A stretch of DNA of 6,247 bases, taken from assembly GCA_900313845.1 (NCBI GenBank), contig OMTC01000183.1, positions 1 to 6,247 on the forward strand, read 5' to 3'. Position 1 is the first letter of the stretch; every line of letters starts with the position of its first letter. Source of the stretch: an uncultured Prevotellaceae bacterium. Lineage in GTDB: Bacteria; Bacteroidota; Bacteroidia; Bacteroidales; Bacteroidaceae. The notes beneath the pieces were generated by a model. That model did no database searches and was not told the origin of the DNA. It saw only the letters and a list, made by a program, of their open reading frames with translations. A program made the position numbers and the translations under genes. Below are positions 1-5,428 of the stretch, piece after piece.

Positions 1-14
1 TTGTCCTTTGTCCT
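1..14. repeat. 7-bp tandem repeat, two copies (TTGTCCT)
   Basis: TTGTCCT occurs twice in a row and its last base is the first base of the nitroreductase stop codon on the minus strand. The array may extend beyond the window edge. Similar short repeats sit beside other gene ends in this window. Confidence 0.6.
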
Positions 15-538
15 TAATACCGGTTTACATGTACTGATTCCCACTTCAATTTGTCCTCATCTTGAGGTTTACGCTCGATGGCTTGGTGTCCAAAGGCGAT
101 GACACATTCAGCTTCGAATTCAGCGGGAAATCCCAACAACTCGCGGAGCACTTCGGTAGCGGGAGTACCATCTTCTTGTCCACGAAGGCGAAGCTGAGCC
201 CAGCAACTGCCCAATCCGAGGTCGGCAGCCTGATATTGCATAGTAACTGCAGCAATGGATGCATCTTCCACCCATACATCCGTCTGAGTAGTGTCCATCA
301 GTACAACCACTGCAAGCGGTGCACCTTTCACGAATTCAGCACCAGCGGATTTGCATTGCGAGATTTGTTCGATGAGAGCTTTGTCATCAACAACTAAGAA
401 ATGCCATGCTCTCGTGCTTTTCGAAGTAGGAGACATCAATCCTGCACGAAGAATCGTTTGCACCTCTTCTGGTGTGAGTTCTTCTTCAGTAAATTTGCGT
501 ATGCTACGGCGCTTTTGCACCAAATCTTTGAAATCCAT
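14..538 (-). CDS. nitroreductase family protein (FMN-dependent oxidoreductase)
   Basis: A 174-residue cytoplasmic protein of the nitroreductase superfamily, whose members use FMN and NAD(P)H to reduce nitro groups, quinones or flavins; the physiological substrate cannot be read from the sequence. The N-terminal RRSIRKF motif (residues 10-16) is the family's FMN-phosphate-contacting start. It is followed by the helix with SPTSKSTRAWHFLVV (about 37-51), where the family has its conserved proline/serine-rich turn before the first strand. The segment AAVTMQYQAADLGLGSCW (95-112) is the second family signature, with the glycine-rich turn before the aromatic residue. The length fits the small single-domain members. 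The ATG at 538 begins directly before the conserved MDFKDLVQKRRSIR start, with no alternative. It lies 154 bases downstream of the DUF4293 gene on the same strand, so it may have its own promoter. It could be an accessory gene rather than part of the bamD operon. Confidence 0.9.
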   Translation of the reverse strand: MDFKDLVQKRRSIRKFTEEELTPEEVQTILRAGLMSPTSKSTRAWHFLVVDDKALIEQISQCKSAGAEFVKGAPLAVVVLMDTTQTDVWVEDASIAAVTMQYQAADLGLGSCWAQLRLRGQEDGTPATEVLRELLGFPAEFEAECVIAFGHQAIERKPQDEDKLKWESVHVNRY

Positions 539-552
539 AAGCTTGAGTTTTT

Positions 553-570
553 GAGTTTGTCACAAAACTC
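553..570. repeat. small inverted repeat in nitroreductase leader
   Basis: GAGTTT (553-558) and AAACTC (565-570) form a 6-bp stem with a 6-base loop, 15 bases upstream of the nitroreductase ATG. It could be a leader hairpin or an operator half-site pair, or chance in AT-rich DNA. Confidence 0.3.
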
Positions 571-574
571 TAAA

Positions 575-596
575 CATTATATTAAATTTAATAATG
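575..596. repeat. AT-rich imperfect palindrome upstream of nitroreductase
   Basis: ATTAAATTTAAT (581-592) is a perfect 12-bp palindrome. It is flanked by CATTAT on the left and AATG on the right, so the symmetry extends imperfectly to 575-596. It lies 37-58 bases upstream of the nitroreductase start, where a regulator could bind. No clear TAnnTTTG box was found nearby, so function is unproven. Confidence 0.3.
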
Positions 597-655
597 TATA
601 GAATCTTTATAAACGAAAAAAAGAATGCATGTTGCTCCAAAATGAGAGTAAAATA

Positions 656-695
656 CATTCTTAATTCTTCATTCTTAATTCTTCATTTTTAATTA
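656..695. repeat. 14-bp tandem repeat (CATTCTTAATTCTT), about 2.9 copies
   Basis: Two exact copies of CATTCTTAATTCTT (656-669 and 670-683) are followed by a degenerate third, CATTTTTAATTA (684-695). The third copy overlaps the stop codon of the DUF4293 gene, so the repeat begins exactly at that gene's 3' end. AT-rich minisatellites of this kind are in my recollection common between Bacteroidales genes. Confidence 0.8.
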
Positions 696-1169
696 TCTAA
701 TGCGATCGAGTGAGCGAACGAGCGCTTCATCTTTCCTGATTCCATGGATGGCAAGGATATTGAAGATGATGCTCAAAATAGGGAGCAGCGCTATGAAAGG
801 AAAGTGATAGCTCACATCCTCCACACCAGCAGCCTCGAGTTTGCCTTGATAGAGCCAAGCGAAAAACGCGTATGTTGCCACATAGCCCACCAGCAGAATC
901 GTACTAAAAATGGTAAGTCGCAACTGGCGCATTCTGAAATTGAAAAGCATAATGCTCACCACGTTCAAAATGAAAACGAGAATGAGAATCACGCCCAATG
1001 CCCAAGGACCTGCACTTTCCACGGATGTGCCTTCAGCGTTGAAAACAAAATTGTTGAACCATGCAACGGTATTGGCACCCACCAAGTAGGTACCTATCTT
1101 AGCAAACAGCACAGAAACGCTGAAGATTGCCACGATGGCGAGATAAACAGTCTGAATTCTCTGAATCAT
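693..1169 (-). CDS. DUF4293 family four-helix membrane protein
   Basis: A 158-residue integral inner-membrane protein that I recognise as DUF4293, a family of unknown function found in Bacteroidetes. Four hydrophobic segments are visible: residues about 7-25 (VYLAIVAIFSVSVLFAKIG), 55-76 (PWALGVILILVFILNVVSIMLF), 84-106 and 123-143. The N-terminus MIQRIQTVYL and the charged tail KDEALVRSLDRIR match the family's usual ends, which supports the ATG at 1169 and a complete protein. Only 18 bases separate it from the upstream rpoZ stop, so it is very likely co-transcribed with rpoZ and bamD. The association with an outer-membrane assembly gene is suggestive, but no function should be inferred from it. 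The 3' end overlaps a 14-bp tandem repeat. Confidence 0.9.
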   Translation of the reverse strand: MIQRIQTVYLAIVAIFSVSVLFAKIGTYLVGANTVAWFNNFVFNAEGTSVESAGPWALGVILILVFILNVVSIMLFNFRMRQLRLTIFSTILLVGYVATYAFFAWLYQGKLEAAGVEDVSYHFPFIALLPILSIIFNILAIHGIRKDEALVRSLDRIR

Positions 1170-1187
1170 GAACTATTATCTTATATC

Positions 1188-1526
1188 TTAGAGTTTGTCA
1201 GGATTTGAATCCTTCGATGGATTGCGATAATAAATCTTGTCTTCCAAGAATTCCTGTGTAGCGATGAGAGTTGGCTTTGGCAAACGCTCATAGTAGCGAG
1301 AAATCTGGATTTGTTCGTCGTTCTCGAAAATCTCTTCAAGGTTATCCTGATTCGAACCAAACTCCTGAAGCTTCTTCGAGAGCTCGTCCTTCATCTGAGC
1401 AGCAATTTGGTTGGCACGTTTGCCAATGATAACCACACTTTCGTAAACATTGCCTGTATCCTTGCTGAAATCGTTCAAGTTACGAGTCACAGTGTTGGTT
1501 GGTGCATTTGTCTTTTTGAAATCCAT
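1188..1526 (-). CDS. rpoZ: DNA-directed RNA polymerase omega subunit (Rpb6/RpoZ family)
   Basis: A 112-residue protein of the Bacteroidetes omega/Rpb6 type. Omega binds the beta' subunit and helps assemble and stabilise RNA polymerase. The recognisable core is at about residues 26-50: GNVYESVVIIGKRANQIAAQ, equivalent to the omega helix whose (I)xGKRAxQ(I) pattern is conserved, followed by a charged helix (MKDELSKKLQEF). The rest is acidic and less conserved (NLEEIFENDEQIQISRYYERLPKPTLIATQEFL). The ATG at 1526 begins MDFKKTNAPTNTVTR, which fits the family. It sits between bamD (77-base gap) and DUF4293 (18-base gap) on the same strand, an arrangement I recall from other Bacteroidetes. The bamD-rpoZ gap contains small palindromes but no clear TAnnTTTG promoter, so expression is probably by read-through from bamD. 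Confidence 0.9.
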   Translation of the reverse strand: MDFKKTNAPTNTVTRNLNDFSKDTGNVYESVVIIGKRANQIAAQMKDELSKKLQEFGSNQDNLEEIFENDEQIQISRYYERLPKPTLIATQEFLEDKIYYRNPSKDSNPDKL

Positions 1527-1546
1527 TATATTTAAAATGTTTAGTG

Positions 1547-1589
1547 TTTTAATATTAAAAGCTTTTGGTCCTCTTCTGATGGAGAAGAG
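1547..1589. other. small palindromes and hairpin in the bamD-rpoZ gap
   Basis: Three symmetric elements are packed in the gap. TTTTAATATTAAAA (1547-1560) and AAAAGCTTTT (1557-1566) are perfect overlapping palindromes. CTCTTCT (1571-1577) pairs with AGAAGAG (1583-1589) around a 5-base loop. The hairpin is not directly followed by a T run on the minus strand, so it is a poor terminator. It could be an intercistronic processing or attenuation site that adjusts rpoZ expression relative to bamD; this is inference. Confidence 0.35.
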
Positions 1590-1603
1590 TAGGGGAGGTC
1601 GTT

Positions 1604-2467
1604 CTATTTCACAGCCACGTCCTTGTCTTCTTCAAGCGTGATACCCTTTTTCGTCAGCTTTGCATTGGCGTGACGGAAGATGCGGTCAGCCTCATTGATA
1701 TATTTGCTATCAGGGAACTCGTTCTTGAAGCCCCAGTATTCATCAATGGTTTGGGTAAAGCGCTCATTCGCTTTTTCATCCACACTGTTGCTTGCCAAGT
1801 GGTAGCGAGCACGAAGAATCATCATGTAGAGGTCCTCACGCAAGTTGGTGTAAGGATAGGACTTGAGAGCGTTTTCTGCCGTGATGATACAAGCCTCGTA
1901 GTTGCTTCCTCCATTCGTGCAGTTTCCCACATAGTTTCCCAGGTTGTAGTAAAGTTGTGCAGACTCATATTCCTTCTGCACCAAACGATTTTGCAATTGG
2001 AAAATCATGTCGTTCACCTCGGCACGTTTGTCCGACATTGGGTAAAACTCCAGGAAGTCCTGCAAAGAGTTGATGGCAGTATAGGTTGGAGTCTGGTCCA
2101 AGCGAGGGTCGGGCGACTGCAAAAACGATGACTTGCCGCTATAGAATCTTGCCAATTCCGTGTAGGTTCCCTTCGGATAAGATTTGTAGTAGCGGTCGAA
2201 GTGCAGCGTAGCCGTTTCGTAATCACGGATGTTGTAATAGCACATCGCATCCATAAACAGACATTCCTCTGCGTTGGCTGTACCTTTCATGATGAGAATC
2301 AGCTCATCGAGCAACTGATAAGCGCGAGTGTAGTGCCCAGCAGCGTATGCCTGCTTAGCTGCCTCGTATTTATAATCATAGTCAGTTGTCTTCTGCAGGG
2401 CATTGTAATTTCTGCACGAAGACAACAAAAGAAGAGTCAAAGTGGTTAAGAAAAGGAGTTTCTTCAT
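1604..2467 (-). CDS. bamD: outer membrane protein assembly factor BamD (TPR lipoprotein)
   Basis: A 287-residue lipoprotein of the BamD/YfiO family, the essential TPR lipoprotein of the BAM complex that helps BamA insert beta-barrel proteins into the outer membrane. The N-terminus MKKLLFLTTLTLLLLSSC is a lipoprotein signal peptide with a lipobox ending at Cys18, the expected lipidation site. TPR-like helical repeats follow: KYEAAKQAYAAGHYTRAYQLLDELI (in two pieces, about 31-55), then CLFMDAMCYYNIRDYETA and FDRYYKSYPKGTYTELARF. The latter is the typical BamD motif of a tyrosine-rich helix followed by a YP turn. The frame is open upstream to an ATG at 2503, but I chose 2467. The signal peptide starts there, and a promoter box (2490-2497) lies inside the longer version. 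This is the first gene of the bamD-rpoZ-DUF4293 cluster and is divergent from uvrB. Confidence 0.92.
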   Translation of the reverse strand: MKKLLFLTTLTLLLLSSCRNYNALQKTTDYDYKYEAAKQAYAAGHYTRAYQLLDELILIMKGTANAEECLFMDAMCYYNIRDYETATLHFDRYYKSYPKGTYTELARFYSGKSSFLQSPDPRLDQTPTYTAINSLQDFLEFYPMSDKRAEVNDMIFQLQNRLVQKEYESAQLYYNLGNYVGNCTNGGSNYEACIITAENALKSYPYTNLREDLYMMILRARYHLASNSVDEKANERFTQTIDEYWGFKNEFPDSKYINEADRIFRHANAKLTKKGITLEEDKDVAVK

Positions 2468-2489
2468 TGTTGTTCTCTGAAAAACTTTG

Positions 2490-2497
2490 CAAAGATA
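2490..2497 (-). promoter_or_regulatory. bamD promoter -7 box (TATCTTTG)
   Basis: Read on the minus strand the bases are TATCTTTG, an exact match to the Bacteroidetes TAnnTTTG -7 box. It lies 22 bases upstream of the bamD ATG, which predicts a short leader of about 15-20 bases. No convincing -33 TTTG is seen at the usual distance. Confidence 0.65.
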
Positions 2498-2562
2498 CAA
2501 CAATTTGTTGAATAATGAGATAATTACTCATGCAAAACTTCCTTACTTATCATTAAAATACC

Positions 2563-2570
2563 TAAATTTG
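2563..2570 (+). promoter_or_regulatory. candidate uvrB promoter -7 box (TAAATTTG)
   Basis: TAAATTTG matches TAnnTTTG and is followed by CAAAC. Transcription would start near 2577, giving a leader of about 190 bases that contains the whole inverted repeat at 2590-2722. No clear -33 element is present, so this is a candidate only. Confidence 0.45.
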
Positions 2571-2589
2571 CAAACAAATTAAAATGAAT

Positions 2590-2722
2590 AACAACGGAAA
2601 AAACGGAAAAGAACGGAAAAACTGAAAATTAAGTTTTTTCATCCGATGATTTCTAAAAAAACAGAAACTCTATGAAGCCAATATTTCCGTTTTTCCGAAA
2701 TTTTTCCGTTTTTTCCGTTGTT
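2590..2722. repeat. long inverted repeat made of CGGAAAA units
   Basis: The left arm 2590-2610 and the right arm 2702-2722 are perfect 21-bp reverse complements; the left begins AACAACGG and the right ends CCGTTGTT. With a one-base offset the pairing continues imperfectly inward to about 2630 and 2680. Each arm is itself a run of CGGAAAA-like units: CGGAAAAAA, CGGAAAAG, CGGAAAAAC and a degenerate TGAAAA on the left, with their complements on the right. The centre has a second small hairpin, GTTTTTT (2633-2639) with AAAAAAC (2656-2662). It has no ORF and resembles no insertion sequence end that I know. If transcribed it would form a long stem in the uvrB leader. Confidence 0.85.
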
Positions 2723-2752
2723 CTCCACACTTCACGCATTTCCTTCTAACTA

Positions 2753-2768
2753 CGTTAAACGTTAAACG
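2753..2768. repeat. 7-bp direct repeat (CGTTAAA x2) abutting the uvrB start
   Basis: CGTTAAA is present at 2753-2759 and 2760-2766, followed by CG, and ends one base before the uvrB ATG. It occupies the ribosome-binding region, where no Shine-Dalgarno sequence is visible. It may be chance or a protein-binding site. Confidence 0.5.
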
Positions 2769-2769
2769 A

Positions 2770-4731
2770 ATGAATTTTGATTTAACATCGCAATACGAAC
2801 CAACAGGCGACCAGCCAGAGGCAATTCAACAATTGGTAGAGGGAGTGAAAGACGGACTCCCTGGGCAGGTGCTGTTGGGAGTGACAGGATCCGGAAAGAC
2901 ATTCACCGTTGCCAATGTGATTCAACAAGTGGGCAAACCCACACTGATTCTCAGCCATAATAAGACATTGGCGCATCAGCTCTACACCGAGATGAAGGCT
3001 TTCTTTCCCCACAATGCAGTGGAATACTACGTCAGTTATTACGATTACTATCAGCCCGAAGCCTATCTTCCTGCTACCGACACTTATATCGAGAAAGACC
3101 TTGCCATCAACGAGGAAGTCGATCGTCTCCGCCTTGCTGCCGCCTCCGCCTTGCTTTCAGGCAGGAGCGATGTCATCGTGGTCAGTTCCGTTTCCTGTAT
3201 ATATGGTATGGGAGCACCGATGGATTTCGATGAAAACATCGTCCGTTTCAAGGTAGGTGATGCCATCGACCAAAGCGTGTTCCTTCGCAAGTTGGTTGAT
3301 AGTCTGTATGTGCGAAATGACGTGGAACTCACGCATGGACATTTCCGCGTGAAAGGAGAGAATGTGGATATCTACTTGGCTTATGACGAGAAGATTGTGC
3401 GTGTGAACTTTGCTTGGGACCAAATCGAATCCATCCATGAGATTGATGCCGTCACGAATATGCCCCTTGACTCCCTGCCAGAATATCAAATCTATCCAGC
3501 CAATCTTTTCATGACATCCAAGGAGCGCACCCTCGAAGCCATCAGGAATATCGAGAATGATCTTCACGACCGACTTGAATACTATGAGGAACTTGGGGAC
3601 TACAACAAGAAGAACCTGTTGGAAACACGAGTGACCAACGATTTGGAGATGATTCGTGAGTTAGGGCATTGCTCCGGCATAGAGAACTATTCCCGCTATT
3701 TTGATGGACGCAAGGCAGGAGAGCGTCCCTACTGTCTGCTCGACTTCTTCCCCAAGGATTTCCTCTTGGTGATTGACGAAAGCCATGAGAGTGTGCCACA
3801 GATTCGTGCCATGTATGGAGGCGACAGAAAGCGAAAGACCACCCTCGTGGAATATGGCTACCGACTCCCAGCAGCACTCGACAATCGTCCTTTGCGGTTC
3901 GATGAGTTTGAAGCCCTCACCCCGCAAACCATCTATGTGAGTGCCACCCCTGCCGAATACGAGCTGGAGAAGTCCGAAGGAGTCATCGTGGAACAAGTGA
4001 TTCGTCCTACGGGATTGCTCGACCCCGTTATCGAAGTTCGTCCTACACAGAATCAGATTGACGACCTCATGGAAGAGATTCAGCAGCGAGTGGAAAAGGA
4101 TGAGCGCGTGCTCGTAACGACGCTCACCAAGCGCATGGCGGAGGAACTGTGTGAGTACCTCCTTCGGAACGAGGTGCGTGCCGATTATATCCACAGCGAA
4201 ATCAAGACCTTTGAGCGAGTAGATATTTTGGATAGGTTGCGAAGAGGAGAAATCGATGTGTTGGTAGGAGTCAATCTCCTTCGCGAAGGACTCGACCTTC
4301 CCGAGGTGTCGCTCGTGGCGATTCTCGATGCCGACAAAGAAGGATTCCTTCGTAGCCATCGCTCCCTCACCCAGACGATTGGGCGTGCCGCACGAAATGT
4401 GAATGGAACTGCCATCCTCTATGCCGACAAGATTACCCAGAGTATGCAACTCACCATCGACGAGACGAACCGCCGTCGCAACAAGCAGATGGCATACAAC
4501 AAGGCACATGGCATCACCCCTACCCAAATCCGCAAGGCATTGACAGAGCGGAAAGTCGATTATGTGGGCACTGGAGGAAATCTACAACGAAAAGAAGGAA
4601 TAACCCCTTTTCCCCTAGTCGTATCAAGCCAATTATTTATAGTGTATCAAGACTCTCTTGGTACACTTTTTTGCGATGGTGACAAACTAAAATTAGATCA
4701 GGGATTTTCTGCTACGCTATTGGGGTATTAG
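2770..4731 (+). CDS. uvrB: UvrB excinuclease subunit B, C-terminal UVR domain lost
   Basis: UvrB is the damage-verifying helicase-like subunit of UvrABC nucleotide excision repair. It receives DNA from UvrA and recruits UvrC. The start MNFDLTSQYEPTGDQPEAI is canonical. Visible motifs are Walker A GVTGSGKT (37-44), the DNA-clamping beta-hairpin region YYDYYQPEAYLPATDTYIE (90-108), DESH (336-339), the VSATP motif shortly after, and helicase motif VI QTIGRAAR (535-542). Homology runs to about residue 591 (ITPTQIRKAL). After that the frame encodes about 60 residues unlike UvrB and stops inside a tandem repeat at 4731. The expected UVR domain, which contacts UvrC, is missing. A plausible original ending, ALEEIYNEKKE then TAA (4568-4603), survives in the +1 frame, so an internal deletion of roughly 60 codons with a frame change is inferred. 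The 653-residue length is close to normal only by coincidence. A protein made from this frame should bind ATP and DNA but couple poorly to UvrC. Confidence 0.93.
   Translation: MNFDLTSQYEPTGDQPEAIQQLVEGVKDGLPGQVLLGVTGSGKTFTVANVIQQVGKPTLILSHNKTLAHQLYTEMKAFFPHNAVEYYVSYYDYYQPEAYLPATDTYIEKDLAINEEVDRLRLAAASALLSGRSDVIVVSSVSCIYGMGAPMDFDENIVRFKVGDAIDQSVFLRKLVDSLYVRNDVELTHGHFRVKGENVDIYLAYDEKIVRVNFAWDQIESIHEIDAVTNMPLDSLPEYQIYPANLFMTSKERTLEAIRNIENDLHDRLEYYEELGDYNKKNLLETRVTNDLEMIRELGHCSGIENYSRYFDGRKAGERPYCLLDFFPKDFLLVIDESHESVPQIRAMYGGDRKRKTTLVEYGYRLPAALDNRPLRFDEFEALTPQTIYVSATPAEYELEKSEGVIVEQVIRPTGLLDPVIEVRPTQNQIDDLMEEIQQRVEKDERVLVTTLTKRMAEELCEYLLRNEVRADYIHSEIKTFERVDILDRLRRGEIDVLVGVNLLREGLDLPEVSLVAILDADKEGFLRSHRSLTQTIGRAARNVNGTAILYADKITQSMQLTIDETNRRRNKQMAYNKAHGITPTQIRKALTERKVDYVGTGGNLQRKEGITPFPLVVSSQLFIVYQDSLGTLFCDGDKLKLDQGFSATLLGY
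4568..4603 (+). pseudogene. out-of-frame remnant of the uvrB 3' end
   Basis: In the +1 frame relative to uvrB, bases 4568-4603 read ALEEIYNEKKE followed by TAA. This looks like the end of a UVR domain (RDE-x-x-x-LEE followed by a charged tail). That frame is open only from 4544 because of a TGA at 4541-4543, so the deletion junction lies between about 4544 and 4568. The TAA is 37 bases before the terminator stem, a normal distance for a genuine gene end. Confidence 0.65.
4641..4672 (+). terminator. intrinsic terminator downstream of the original uvrB end
   Basis: AGTGTATCAAGA (4641-4652) pairs with TCTTGGTACACT (4656-4667) around a CTC loop. This gives a 12-bp stem with one G-U pair, followed by six T residues (4667-4672). 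It is a textbook rho-independent terminator for plus-strand transcripts. It lies before the present in-frame stop of uvrB at 4729-4731. Confidence 0.8.
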
Positions 4732-4795
4732 CGTTACGCCATAGGGGCTTTAGCGTTACGCGATAGGGGCTTTGCAAAAGCGGGATAGGGGATTC
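4686..4795. repeat. 22-bp tandem repeat, four clear copies plus one degenerate
   Basis: Clear units are 4708-4729, 4730-4751, 4752-4773 and 4774-4795, each exactly 22 bp. Units two and three differ by one base: AGCGTTACGC, then C or G, then ATAGGGGCTTT. Unit one (GCTACGCTATTGGGG core) and unit four (GCGGGATAGGGG core) are diverged. A weaker unit at 4686-4707 shares GAT-x-x-GGG-x-TTT. Each of the two best units contains GCGTTACGC, an odd palindrome. The array lies between the converging genes, and the present uvrB stop codon falls at its second unit. Confidence 0.85.
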
Positions 4796-4862
4796 TCTTC
4801 AGTGCATCCGTTGTGAAGGTGTTCTTATTCCCAACGAATGGTGGTGGCAGGGCCCTTGATGC

Positions 4863-5426
4863 TCATGAGGAAGCTGGAACCGAAGATGATGAGTGCTGAA
4901 ATGAGTAGCACTCCGAAGTTGATGAGCAGGAAGAAAAGCCAATTGAATTCGATGGGGACGGAATCGATAGGAAGAAAAGCCAATTGAATTCGATGGGGAC
5001 GGAATCGATATAGTAGGTGTCGGCATCGAGTTTGATGAAGTTGAATTGTTTCTGGGCGAAGCAGAGTACCAAAGCAATCATATCGCCAATGATGATTGCC
5101 TTGCCTACGAGCATCACGGCGAAATGCTGGAATATGCGGCGCACTTGCATGTTGGTGGCTCCCAGTGCTTTCAGGATGCCAATCATATTGATGCGCTCGA
5201 GCATGACGATGAGCAAGCCGGAAATGACGGTGAATCCTCCTATTGCCATCATCAGAATGAGTATCATCACGACATTCATGTCGAGCACGTCGAGCCATGC
5301 GAAGATATGGGGTGCGATGTCGCGGATGCTGAATGCGCCTCGCATGGCTCCGATGCGGTCGGGTGTGTGGTTCACTTTCTCGACGAGTTGGGAAACGACG
5401 GCATCGACCTGTCTGAAATCCCTCAC
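4863..5426 (-). CDS. C-terminal fragment of the broken permease (FtsX domain)
   Basis: This 187-residue frame is what a gene caller would report for the middle part of the permease. Its GTG start at 5426 is artificial, since homology continues upstream in the same frame as GWEKDQSSGLEIE. It contains two FtsX helices and the KALGATNMQVRRIF coupling-loop region. It then reads through the 41-bp duplication after IEFNWLFFL and ends in about 30 unrelated serine-rich residues. The real last helix continues in another frame to a TAA at 4825-4827. I regard it as part of the pseudogene. Confidence 0.55.
   Translation of the reverse strand: MRDFRQVDAVVSQLVEKVNHTPDRIGAMRGAFSIRDIAPHIFAWLDVLDMNVVMILILMMAIGGFTVISGLLIVMLERINMIGILKALGATNMQVRRIFQHFAVMLVGKAIIIGDMIALVLCFAQKQFNFIKLDADTYYIDSVPIEFNWLFFLSIPSPSNSIGFSSCSSTSECYSFQHSSSSVPASS
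4929..5010. repeat. exact 41-bp tandem duplication inside the permease gene
   Basis: Bases 4929-4969 and 4970-5010 are identical; each unit runs from GGAAGAAAAGCC to GGAATCGATA. The unit encodes most of the IDSVPIEFNWLFFL segment that leads into the last membrane helix. Since 41 is not a multiple of three, it changes the reading frame. With one copy removed the protein would read smoothly into LINFGVLLISALIIFG. Confidence 0.95.
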
Positions 5427-5428
5427 TT

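Larger units (their letters stand above)
2468..2769. other. divergent regulatory gap between bamD and uvrB
   Basis: 302 bases with no credible gene. It holds a minus-strand promoter box for bamD at 2490-2497, a plus-strand box for uvrB at 2563-2570, a long CGGAAAA-based inverted repeat at 2590-2722, and a short direct repeat abutting the uvrB start. The region is very A/T rich with strong purine/pyrimidine asymmetry in the two repeat arms. Confidence 0.8.

Noticed and set aside
744..1208. 154-residue plus-strand frame opposite DUF4293
   Set aside because: It is antisense to a clear membrane protein and is low-complexity and charged, without a start context or domain.
2468..2503. Longer BamD start at 2503 (MLYLCKVFQRTT)
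   Set aside because: It would place 12 residues before a standard lipoprotein signal peptide, and the predicted promoter box would lie inside the coding region.
2590..2722. CRISPR array or insertion sequence ends
   Set aside because: The repeats are short and contiguous without unique spacers. Only about 90 bases lie between the arms, with no transposase and no target duplication seen.
3661..4527. 288-residue open frame on the minus strand inside uvrB
   Set aside because: It lies antisense to the conserved helicase motifs of UvrB and has no recognisable domain; it is a shadow of codon bias.
4544..4568. A single-base indel explaining the uvrB frame change
   Set aside because: Correcting one base would give a protein that jumps from IRKAL to ALEEIYNEKKE with no UVR domain between, so lost sequence is needed to explain it.
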